This document shows, piece after piece, positions 23,287 to 29,265 of a stretch of 29,265 nucleotides of DNA; position 1 is the stretch's first letter, and each line of letters opens with the position of its first letter. The notes beneath the pieces are model-generated. The model ran no database searches and was not told where the DNA came from. It saw only the letters and a program-made list of their open reading frames with translations. Source of the stretch: an uncultured Prevotella sp. GTDB lineage: Bacteria; Bacteroidota; Bacteroidia; Bacteroidales; Bacteroidaceae. Both the position numbers and the translations under genes were made by a program. Location: assembly GCA_900554545.1 (NCBI GenBank), contig USHW01000027.1, forward strand, positions 1 through 29,265. The letters are read 5' to 3'.

Positions 23287-24356
23287 TTTACGCCCACGGC
23301 GTAAAACGGTTGCTCCTTCACAGTGTCGAGCGGTGCCGTCTTGTACTTCGTTTTGCCGAAGTTTATCTGGTTGAGGTCAATCAGGCGTATGGCGCTGTTG
23401 CGCATTGTGCGGTAGTAAATCTTGCGGCCTGTCATGTCGGTGGCCGAAGTCCACTGCGTCGCGCTGGGAATGTCAACGGCTGTTTCGTCCTCGGCCGTCT
23501 CGATGCCGATGGGAATGTCGAAGTTGTTAAGTATCTGGAAGCACTGCCTTACGGCCTTGTCCCCCGTTGCAGGGACGGGCGTTGTGCCCTGATACCATGC
23601 CGCACGGACGAAGCGCGAGGGAGGGGTTACGTCGCCTGGGATGCCGAGGAAGCCGCTGCCCGCGCCGAAAGAGGCGAGCTGAGTGCCGCCAAGCTGCTTC
23701 TGCTTGGCCGTGCCCGGATACAGGTTTACGTAGTTGTTGAGGTTCGTCATCTGCCAGTCGAAGCCCGGAGAGTTGGTCAGTACGCCAAGCGTATTGTCGT
23801 AGATGTTCACCTTGCGGCCAACAATCTCTATGACGATTTGCTTGCCCGACGGGTCGGCCACGCGCCAGTGGGCCGTCGATGCGCGCGGGTCAATGGCTAT
23901 GACGTGCGCATTTTGCAGTCCGGCTTTCACCTCGTCAACCGTCTTGAAGCTGCCAAGCATCCATGCAACGAGCTGCAGGTCGGCTATGCTTTGCGCCTTC
24001 AGGCTCTCGCTGTAGTCCTCGTACTGGCCGTAGCCGGGGAAGTAGAACAGTCCGGCCGACAGCCCTTCCTCGTTAAGCCCCTCGGCTACGAACTCTTCCT
24101 GTTCAACCGACAGTCCCACGTATCCGTACTTGGCGGTGAACGTCATGCCGCCTTTCACGCCTCCGGGTATGTATGACTGTTGCGTGTAACCACGCGGAAC
24201 GATGACGTACTGGCTGTTGAGGTCGCTGCCTCCCCACTCGATGGTGCGCGCCACTATGGTGCTGCCGTCTTTGGTCTTGAGCGTTATGCCAGTGCAGGCA
24301 AATGCCGTCTGCACCACAAAACACAATGCGATGATGGCTGAATTTCTTGTTTTCAT
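23283..24356 (-). CDS. Choloylglycine-hydrolase-family (linear amide C-N) hydrolase
   Basis: 357 residues from ATG 24356 (MKTRNSAII); the longer frame runs into a repeat. A signal peptide ends at Ala20, exposing Cys21 (FA|CTGITLK), the expected N-terminal nucleophile of this Ntn-hydrolase family. Other active-site positions are R37 (ARTIEW), Asn in VLTNSPGFDW and Arg in PPSRFVRAAW. The Asp found in bile salt hydrolases after the Arg (RTMDW) is Glu here (E40). Substrate could be a bile salt, penicillin V-like amide or N-acyl lipid; the sequence does not decide it. It lies downstream of mlaEF on the same strand and may be co-transcribed. Periplasmic location expected. Confidence 0.85.
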   Translation of the reverse strand: MKTRNSAIIALCFVVQTAFACTGITLKTKDGSTIVARTIEWGGSDLNSQYVIVPRGYTQQSYIPGGVKGGMTFTAKYGYVGLSVEQEEFVAEGLNEEGLSAGLFYFPGYGQYEDYSESLKAQSIADLQLVAWMLGSFKTVDEVKAGLQNAHVIAIDPRASTAHWRVADPSGKQIVIEIVGRKVNIYDNTLGVLTNSPGFDWQMTNLNNYVNLYPGTAKQKQLGGTQLASFGAGSGFLGIPGDVTPPSRFVRAAWYQGTTPVPATGDKAVRQCFQILNNFDIPIGIETAEDETAVDIPSATQWTSATDMTGRKIYYRTMRNSAIRLIDLNQINFGKTKYKTAPLDTVKEQPFYAVGVK

Positions 24357-24378
24357 AGGCAAATTATTAGGTTTGTAA

Positions 24379-24478
24379 TTGAAAATTGAGAATTGGGAAT
24401 GGATAATTATGATTTGCCTTGCCGTTTGAAAACAGGTAATCATAATTGTCAATTATCCATTCTCAATCCTCAATTTAT
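24379..24478. repeat. GAATTGAGAATGG word hairpin after mlaF
   Basis: The left part carries TTGAAAATTGAGAATTGGGA and ATGGATAATTATGATT; the right part carries the complements AATCATAATTGTCAATTATC and CATTCTCAATCCTCAATT. The arms pair imperfectly, with two alternative registers. It fills the gap between mlaF and the hydrolase gene and reaches the mlaF stop (TAA, 24477-24475). Confidence 0.7.
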
Positions 24479-25248
24479 GATAGTTTCCCTTTCTCCAAGG
24501 CGGCTTTCCGCATCTTCTTGAGCAGGTCGCTGGCGAAGATAAAGTCTGTAAGGTTCTTGTTGTCGCTGCCCATCACGTCGGCGCTGACACCCTCCCATTC
24601 CTTCTTTCCTCCATGAATGAAGATAATGTTCTCGCCGATGCCCATCACGGAGTTCATGTCATGGGTGTTGATAATTGTCGTTATGCCGTATTCATGGGTG
24701 ATTCCGTGTAGCAGCTGGTCGATGACGAGCGATGTCTTCGGGTCGAGACCGGAGTTCGGTTCGTCACAGAACAGGTATTTGGGGTTCAGCGATATTGCCC
24801 TCGCTATCGCCACTCGTTTCTGCATTCCGCCAGAAAGCTCACCGGGAAACTTGTGGTCTGTGCCGGTAAGGTTCACCCTGTCAAGGCATGTCCGGGCGCG
24901 GTGTATGCGGTCTCGTAGCGTCATCGACGAGAACATGTCAAGCGGAAACATCACGTTTTCGAGAACGGTCATCGAGTCGAACAGTGCCGCGCTCTGGAAA
25001 ATCATGCCCATTTCGCGCCGCATCATGGTCTTTTCCTTCTTGTCCATGGCAACGAAGTTTCGTCCGTCATACAGCACTTCGCCGCTCGTTGGCTCAAGAA
25101 GTCCGACGAGGTTCTTTATCAGCACGGTCTTGCCCGAGCCGCTTTGGCCTATTATGAGGTTGGTCTTTCCGCCCTCGAACACGGCGCTTATGTCTTTCAG
25201 GACTTCCTTGTCGCCGAACGACTTGCAAAGGTTCTTTATTTCAATCAT
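24475..25248 (-). CDS. mlaF: MlaF-type ABC ATPase (phospholipid transport)
   Basis: 257 residues. Walker A GQSGSGKT (34-41), Q-loop Gln85, signature LSGGMQKR (138-145), Walker B YLFCDEP (158-164, Glu163) and switch His196 (NTHD) are all present. The close resemblance to MlaF/Ttg2A and pairing with an MlaE permease upstream support the assignment. In the Mla system the MlaEF complex moves phospholipids between the inner membrane and a periplasmic MCE protein, MlaD, in order to keep outer-membrane asymmetry. No mlaD is seen in the window; the next gene is an amidase. A 220-base word hairpin separates it from mlaE. Confidence 0.93.
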   Translation of the reverse strand: MIEIKNLCKSFGDKEVLKDISAVFEGGKTNLIIGQSGSGKTVLIKNLVGLLEPTSGEVLYDGRNFVAMDKKEKTMMRREMGMIFQSAALFDSMTVLENVMFPLDMFSSMTLRDRIHRARTCLDRVNLTGTDHKFPGELSGGMQKRVAIARAISLNPKYLFCDEPNSGLDPKTSLVIDQLLHGITHEYGITTIINTHDMNSVMGIGENIIFIHGGKKEWEGVSADVMGSDNKNLTDFIFASDLLKKMRKAALEKGKLS

Positions 25249-25257
25249 TGCTTTTGC

Positions 25258-25470
25258 GGTTATGGGGTTATGCGGTTTTACGGTTATGGGGTTGTAAGGT
25301 TATTGGGTTATGAGGTTGTAAGGCTTACGGTCATACGGTTTTACGGTTATGGGGCATGTGGTGTACATCCTTATTTTATGAGGACTTGCTGTACGGTTCA
25401 GCAACCGTGTGCCCTCATAACTTTAAACCGTATGACCGTAAAACCTTATAACCTCATAACCGTAAGACCT
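25258..25470. repeat. GGTTATGG word hairpin between mlaE and mlaF
   Basis: The left arm repeats GGTTATGGGGTTATG and TTACGGTT; the right arm carries the reverse complements. Bases 25325-25341 and 25425-25441 are a perfect 17-bp stem. An inner TTATGAGG/CCTCATAA stem (25376-25383, 25413-25420) and an ACGGTTCAGCAACCGT hairpin nest inside it. It occupies the gap of 220 bases inside a presumed operon. Confidence 0.75.
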
Positions 25471-26215
25471 AAGATAATATCTGTGTGAGGAACAGGTCGG
25501 AGAACAATATCATCACGCTGCTGGTTACTACGGCGTCAGTGCTGGCCTTGCCCACGTTCACCGAGCCGCCCTCTACCGTGTAGCCGTAGAATGACGGGAT
25601 GCTTGTTATCAGGAAGGCGAAGAACAAGCTCTTTATGATGCTCATGTACATGAACCACGGGTTGAAGTCGTATTGCAGTCCGAGCGTAAGGTCTTCGGGG
25701 CTGATAACGTGCCCGATGTACGCCGTGGCGTAAGCTCCTATTATGCCGGAGGCCGTGCTGAAGATGACGAGAAACGGCATCAGCGTAATCATTCCCAGTA
25801 TCTTGGGCATTATGAGGAAGTTGGCCGAGTTGACGCCCATTATCTCCAATGCGTCGATTTGCTGCGTCACGCGCATCGTCCCGATTTCCGACGCTATGTT
25901 GGAGCCTACCTTTCCGGCGAGGATAAGGCACATGATTGACGACGAGAACTCAAGAAGCATGATTTCCCTCGTTACGTATCCCGTGACGAAGCGCGGCATC
26001 CAGGCGCTCTGCACGTTGAGTTTTATCTGTATGCAGATTACCGCTCCGATGAAGAACGAGATGAGAAGCACTATCCCTATCGAGTTGACACCGAGGGCGG
26101 ACATCTCCTTGATGTATTGCTTCAGGAACATCCGCAGGCGTTCGGGCCGGGAGAATGCGCGTTCCATAAGCATCAGGTATCTGCCGAAAGAAGTGAGGTG
26201 TTTGTGTAATAACAT
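25469..26215 (-). CDS. mlaE: MlaE-type ABC permease (phospholipid transport)
   Basis: 248 residues, the usual MlaE length. Several membrane segments are visible (about 43-63, 87-107, 141-171, 198-211, 228-245), and the family signature LAGKVGSNIASEIGTMRVTQ is followed by QIDALEIMGVNS. It forms the membrane part of the MlaFE transporter. The start at 26215 (MLLHKHLTSFGRY) has an amphipathic N-terminus as usual. Divergent from lptB. The leader contains a GACAAGT word hairpin and a -7 box at 26374-26381. Confidence 0.93.
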   Translation of the reverse strand: MLLHKHLTSFGRYLMLMERAFSRPERLRMFLKQYIKEMSALGVNSIGIVLLISFFIGAVICIQIKLNVQSAWMPRFVTGYVTREIMLLEFSSSIMCLILAGKVGSNIASEIGTMRVTQQIDALEIMGVNSANFLIMPKILGMITLMPFLVIFSTASGIIGAYATAYIGHVISPEDLTLGLQYDFNPWFMYMSIIKSLFFAFLITSIPSFYGYTVEGGSVNVGKASTDAVVTSSVMILFSDLFLTQILS

Positions 26216-26235
26216 ATTTCTATTTAGTTAGTTAC

Positions 26236-26344
26236 AAGTTGACAAGTGACAAGCAGACAAGCTTTTCAGCCATGCGTTATCGCGACAAGCAGCCAGTATG
26301 GCATCAGTTGCAAATCTCCTTGTTTGCTCGTCACTTGTCAACTT
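26236..26344. repeat. GACAAGT word hairpin in the mlaE leader
   Basis: Bases 26236-26261 and 26319-26344 are a 26-bp inverted repeat with two mismatches. The arm reads AAGTTGACAAGTGACAAGCA then GACAAG. It is of the same word family as 6807, 8453 and 27310. It lies between the mlaE start and the divergent promoter region. Confidence 0.8.
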
Positions 26345-26373
26345 GTCTGCTTGAAAACTTGTTTTCTTTGCCG

Positions 26374-26381
26374 CAAAAGTA
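26374..26381 (-). promoter_or_regulatory. -7 box of the mlaE operon
   Basis: The minus-strand sequence is TACTTTTG, matching TAnnTTTG; no exact -33 TTTG is seen. The start codon of mlaE is 158 bases further on, so the mRNA leader would include the 26-bp word hairpin. Confidence 0.5.
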
Positions 26382-26456
26382 ACCAAAATAACTAAAAAAA
26401 CTACAACACGTGTACGAGTTTTTGACTTTATAAACTGTTATTAGGTACAATTTTGC

Positions 26457-26464
26457 TACTTTTG
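26457..26464 (+). promoter_or_regulatory. -7 box of lptB
   Basis: TACTTTTG matches TAnnTTTG. The ATG of lptB follows 18 bases after it. A well-placed -33 TTTG is not evident. Confidence 0.55.
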
Positions 26465-26482
26465 CCGAAAAATACGACATTT

Positions 26483-27310
26483 ATGGACGAAACGACTAAC
26501 GGCATGGAGCCGAGCCACGACGGGCAGATGGTGCTTCGGGCGGAGGGACTTGTGAAGCGGTATGGCAAGCGGACGGTTGTCAACGACGTGTCAATCAACG
26601 TGCGTCAGGGCGAGATTGTGGGTCTGCTCGGCCCCAACGGAGCAGGCAAGACAACCTCTTTCTATATGACGACAGGCCTTATCGTGCCCAACGCGGGCCA
26701 CATATATATAGATGACAAGGACATTACCGACTTCCCCGTGTACAAGCGTGCGCGGGCCGGAATAGGCTATCTGCCGCAGGAGGCGAGCGTCTTCCGCAAG
26801 CTTAGTGTCGAGGACAACATCCTCGCCGTGCTTGAGATGACCGACCTTACGCGTAAGCAACAGATAGAGAAACTTGAGAGCCTGATTAAAGAGTTCAGGC
26901 TGGAGAAGGTGCGGAAGAACATCGGCGACCGCCTCTCCGGTGGCGAACGCAGGCGCACGGAGATTGCCCGATGCCTTGCCATCGACCCCAAGTTCATCAT
27001 GCTCGACGAGCCTTTCGCCGGTGTAGACCCCATCGCCGTGGAGGACATCCAGCACATAGTGTGGCGCCTGAAGTACCGAAACATAGGCATCCTCATCACC
27101 GACCACAACGTGGAAGACACCCTCTGCATCACCGACCGTGCCTATCTTCTATTCGAAGGGCGCATCCTTTTCCAAGGCTCTCCCGAGGAACTGGCGGAGA
27201 ACAAGGTTGTGCGTGAGAAGTACTTGACTAACAGTTTCGTGCTGCGCCAAAAGGACTTCCAGCGCATAGACGAAGAGAAACGCGCCAAGGAGGCGGCTGA
27301 AGAAAACTGA
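26483..27310 (+). CDS. lptB: LPS export ABC ATPase LptB
   Basis: 275 residues from ATG 26483. A TTG at 26453 is also in frame, but it lies upstream of the predicted -7 box. Walker A GPNGAGKT (50-57), Q-loop Gln99 (YLPQEASVFRKL), signature LSGGERRR (151-158), Walker B FIMLDEP (171-177, Glu176) and switch His208 (TDHNV) are all present and typical of LptB. With LptFG it extracts LPS from the inner membrane and drives it across the periplasm. The usual partners LptA, LptC and LptFG are not in the window, so lptB stands alone here. It is divergent from mlaE, another lipid-traffic gene. It begins with a 20-residue polar extension before the ATPase domain. Confidence 0.95.
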   Translation: MDETTNGMEPSHDGQMVLRAEGLVKRYGKRTVVNDVSINVRQGEIVGLLGPNGAGKTTSFYMTTGLIVPNAGHIYIDDKDITDFPVYKRARAGIGYLPQEASVFRKLSVEDNILAVLEMTDLTRKQQIEKLESLIKEFRLEKVRKNIGDRLSGGERRRTEIARCLAIDPKFIMLDEPFAGVDPIAVEDIQHIVWRLKYRNIGILITDHNVEDTLCITDRAYLLFEGRILFQGSPEELAENKVVREKYLTNSFVLRQKDFQRIDEEKRAKEAAEEN

Positions 27311-27590
27311 CAGGCAGACGAGTTTTTAGTTGACAAGTGACGAGGGACAAGTCGACAAGTAACGAGGGACAAGTCGACAAGCATACAAGTAACGGGCAGA
27401 CAAGGACAAATGAAACAGTCATCCTTGTCTGCCCGTTTTCTATTTGCTTAGCCCTTGTCCCTTGTCTGCTTGTTCCTTGTCAACTAAAAACACAGCCCTT
27501 GTCCCTCGTCTGCTTGTTCCTTGTTGACTTGTTCCTCGTTTCTTGCCGACTTGTCCCTCGTCCCTTGTCAACTAAAACCTCGCCTCTTGC
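27311..27590. repeat. GACAAGT/GACGAGG word tract after lptB
   Basis: The left arm repeats 22-base units starting at 27332, 27354 and 27376 (GACAAGTGACGAGGGACAAG, plus TC). The right part (27424-27578) carries reverse-complement words (CTTGTCTGCCCG, CTTGTCCCTCGTC, TTGTCAACTAAAA). It fills the region after the lptB stop and could act as its terminator. Confidence 0.75.
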
Positions 27591-27617
27591 TAACTCGTTG
27601 ATAATCAGCGACGTTCC

Positions 27618-27720
27618 AATATACCGCCTTTTGCATTGTAAAAGGTGGCCTTTCAGCGTGCAAAAGATGGCCTTTTGCCTTCCATTTTGCCGTGTTTTAG
27701 AAAACGAAAGATGGCCGGCA
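27618..27720. repeat. 22-bp phased dyad array 6 with leader
   Basis: Cores start at 27618 (degenerate), 27640, 27662, 27684 (degenerate) and 27706, all 22 bases apart. A 17-base leader AACTCGTTGATAATCAG lies at 27592-27608, 26 bases before the first core. The same leader at the same distance precedes array 7. Confidence 0.85.
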
Positions 27721-27751
27721 GGGTTAACAAAGGATAAAATTAAGACGATTA

Positions 27752-27783
27752 GTTGCTTGATTAAGTATTTTAGTTTATCTTTG
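27752..27783 (+). promoter_or_regulatory. Promoter of the GLPGLI gene
   Basis: GTTG (27752-27755, near -33 TTTG) and TATCTTTG (27776-27783) are 20 bases apart. The start codon is 24 bases downstream of the -7 box. Confidence 0.7.
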
Positions 27784-27807
27784 CATGACTAATTAAATAC
27801 GTTCACT

Positions 27808-28653
27808 ATGAAAACAACTTTATTGTCATTGGCCATGCTCGCCGCGCTATCCGCAGGGGCGCAGACCATCGGCGGAGGCGACCTTCCGCCCATAAAGCCG
27901 GTTGAAAAGACCGTTTACGACTCGGCGCAGGTCAAGGTTTATTATGAATACGCTTACCGTCCTGACTCTACAAGGCTGAAAAAGTGGATTAAGGGGCAGA
28001 CCGTCCTGCTTGTGGGCAACCGCTACACGGGCTTCAGCGACTTTTATTCGTTGCGGTCAGACTCGCTCAACGACGCCTACTACCGCGAAAAACGGTCGCC
28101 CATGGAACTTGTAGGGCCGATGTTCGGAGTGATGGGCAACGCCAAGTACGACTATCCCTTGGTAATCAACATGGCCGACAACAAGGCGACTGTGCAGATT
28201 GATTGCGCGATAACCTTTGAGTACACGCAGCAGCTACAGCCGCTGCCGTGGACGCTGGCCGGTGGCGACAGCATCATTGCCGGCGTGCATTGCAAGAAAG
28301 CCACGTGCCGCATGGGCGGACGGGACTGGACGGCGTGGTACTCTGAAGAATACACATTGCCCATAGGCCCGTACCTTTTCCGCGGCCTGCCGGGGCTGAT
28401 ATTCGCCGTGAGCGACACCAAAAATAACTATGTGTTCACCCTAAATGGCCTTGAAACGCTGTACAAGCCCGAACCGATATATCTTAAAGTGCCTTCTGAC
28501 AGGATTGTGCTCTTGCGTAAAAAGGCGTTCAAAGCCGCCAAGAACATTGCTGACGACCCACAAAGCGCGTGGGAAATGACGGGCAAACACATCTGGACTG
28601 AGGACGGCAGCAGGCTGCCAAGCTGGTCATACAACCCGATAGAGACGGAGTAG
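27808..28653 (+). CDS. GLPGLI-family secreted protein
   Basis: 281 residues with a signal peptide (MKTTLLSLAMLAALSAGA, then QTIGGG). The diagnostic stretch GPYLFRGLPGLIF has GLPGLI at residues 193-198, and the end YNPIETE fits the family's C-terminus. GLPGLI proteins (TIGR01200) are beta-rich periplasmic or surface proteins of Bacteroidetes whose function is not established. Length matches the family. It stands alone here, with its own promoter, and its 5' region carries array 6. Confidence 0.9.
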   Translation: MKTTLLSLAMLAALSAGAQTIGGGDLPPIKPVEKTVYDSAQVKVYYEYAYRPDSTRLKKWIKGQTVLLVGNRYTGFSDFYSLRSDSLNDAYYREKRSPMELVGPMFGVMGNAKYDYPLVINMADNKATVQIDCAITFEYTQQLQPLPWTLAGGDSIIAGVHCKKATCRMGGRDWTAWYSEEYTLPIGPYLFRGLPGLIFAVSDTKNNYVFTLNGLETLYKPEPIYLKVPSDRIVLLRKKAFKAAKNIADDPQSAWEMTGKHIWTEDGSRLPSWSYNPIETE

Positions 28654-28686
28654 GGGATGGCAAAGCTTAGACACATCCGGCACATA

Positions 28687-28823
28687 CCTAACACCCACCC
28701 CAACCAATCCCAAGACCCACCCCAACCCTCCCGAAGGGAGGGAGCTTGGTTACCTGCTGCTGTTTGGCTGCAAATGAGGCTCTCGGTAGCTGTCATGCCG
28801 CACGGCGATGCGGCATCCAGAGC
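28687..28823 (+). repeat. CCCTCCC-hairpin dispersed element, copy C
   Basis: It starts CCTAACACCCACCCCAACC, has the hairpin CCCTCCC-GAA-GGGAGGG at 28726-28742, then GAGCTTGGTTACC..., CTCTCGGTAGCTGTCATG and GATGCGGCATCCAGAG. Blocks line up with copies A and B. It contains an extra ACCCACCCCAACC-type repeat before the hairpin. Confidence 0.75.
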
Positions 28824-28846
28824 GTGAAAATGGCATTGCTGTCGTC

Positions 28847-28968
28847 CGTGTGGATTTGCAATCCGCACGATGGCTGGCGTGGATTTGTAATCCACATAGT
28901 GGCCTTGCATACAGCAGTTGACGGATTGCAAATCCGTGTCTTGCCATGCGGCGGATTGCAAATCCGCC
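28847..28968. repeat. Four-palindrome GGATTTGCAATCC cluster, copy 2
   Basis: Cores at 28852 (GGATTTGCAATCC), 28881 (GGATTTGTAATCC), 28923 and 28953 (both GGATTGCAAATCC). Spacings are 29, 42 and 30 bases. As in copy 1, two forward cores precede two reverse cores, and the second core has T instead of C. The spacer sequences differ from copy 1. Confidence 0.85.
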
Positions 28969-29113
28969 GATACTAAAAGGTGGCACGGCATCCAGAACAC
29001 GACAATCAGTTGATACCAAACATGCAAAGCAGCTGATACGGAGGCGGCAGTTTACGCCGGATGCAACATGGCTTTTGCCGCTTGTGTAACCCGTTGATAA
29101 TCAGTGGGGTTGC

Positions 29114-29194
29114 AAAAGGTCGTCTTTCGCACTGTAAAAGGTGGCCTTTTAGACGGTAAAACATGGCCTTTGGGAAGGTAAAAGGTGGCCTTTT
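29114..29194. repeat. 22-bp phased dyad array 7 with leader
   Basis: Cores start at 29114, 29136, 29158 and 29180, all 22 bases apart (AAAAGGTCGTCTTTC, AAAAGGTGGCCTTTT, AAAACATGGCCTTTG, AAAAGGTGGCCTTTT). The leader AACCCGTTGATAATCAG (29088-29104) begins 26 bases before the first core, as in array 6. Confidence 0.85.
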
Positions 29195-29265
29195 GCGGTT
29201 CATCCGCAGTTCTGTTGGATAAAGATAAGATGCTGATATTCAAGTATTTGTATTATCTTGTATGT

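Larger units (their letters stand above)
27311..27807. other. Intergenic region with word tract and phased array
   Basis: No gene. It holds a long GACAAGT word tract (27311-27590), a TTGATAATCAG leader (27592-27608) followed by array 6 (27618-27720), and the GLPGLI gene promoter (27752-27783). Confidence 0.65.
28654..29265. other. Right-hand intergenic mosaic to window end
   Basis: No gene is seen. It contains element C (28687-28823), palindrome cluster 2 (28847-28968), the TTGATAATCAG leader (29088-29104) and array 7 (29114-29194). Bases 29195-29265 show no clear promoter; the next gene lies beyond the window. Confidence 0.65.

Noticed and set aside
23235..24176. 313-residue plus-strand ORF opposite the hydrolase gene
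   Set aside because: It begins in the word hairpin and has Arg/Val-rich low-quality sequence; the minus-strand gene has a signal peptide and active-site residues.
26453..26482. TTG start ten codons upstream of lptB ATG
   Set aside because: It overlaps the -7 box (26457-26464), so it would lie upstream of the transcript start.
1..29265. tRNA, rRNA or known riboswitch
   Set aside because: No cloverleaf-like GTTCGAATC segment with matching arms and no known aptamer consensus was found by eye; a covariance-model search would be needed to exclude them fully.

Overview
The window looks like a chromosomal segment of a Bacteroidales bacterium, most like Prevotella. This is inferred from Bacteroidetes-type promoters (TTTG, then about 19-20 bases, then TAnnTTTG), lipoproteins with a Cys followed by Ser/Asp/Gly-rich tails, a TonB-dependent receptor with an N-terminal carboxypeptidase-regulatory-like domain, a GLPGLI-family protein, and the lack of strong Shine-Dalgarno sequences. 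I see no rRNA, tRNA, CRISPR array, prophage or intact insertion sequence.

Layout. 1-2940: a promoter with a hairpin, two small membrane proteins and priA. 2960-6514 (minus): a lipoprotein and a PgpH-type HD phosphodiesterase. 6932-9705: gltX and a membrane-anchored metallophosphoesterase. 10277-15277: a TonB-dependent receptor followed by a surface lipoprotein built from two copies of a beta-helix-like half. 15504-16010 (minus): a gamma-carbonic-anhydrase-like hexapeptide protein. 16683-19535 (minus): a secreted-protein family with one gene remnant, two separate genes, and a third that is a head-to-tail fusion of the two. 19867-21630 (minus): a membrane-tethered TPR/HTH regulator. 22265-23200: a predicted outer-membrane protein. 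23283-26215 (minus): mlaE, mlaF and a choloylglycine-hydrolase-family amidase. 26483-27310: lptB. 27808-28653: a GLPGLI protein. Several of these genes serve the envelope: MlaEF for phospholipid transport, LptB for LPS export, and TonB uptake.

The most unusual content is intergenic. Seven arrays of a 15-base imperfect dyad (about AAAAGRYGGCCTTTT) repeat at exactly 22-base spacing, and all seven lie upstream of at least one gene. Two clusters of four palindromes around GGATTTGCAATCC share the same orientation pattern and almost the same spacing (30/42/29 and 29/42/30), while their spacer sequences differ. A dispersed element of about 100 bp carries a CCCTCCC/GGGAGGG hairpin (three copies), and a TAACTTCTTTAAC element has two copies. 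A further class of intergenic sequence is assembled from short near-repeated words (GACAAGT, GGTAAAAA, GAATGAAA, GGTTATGG types) that fold into long hairpins, including a perfect 34-bp stem between two convergent genes. All positions come from reading the sequence by eye; family names come from motif recognition without database searches.
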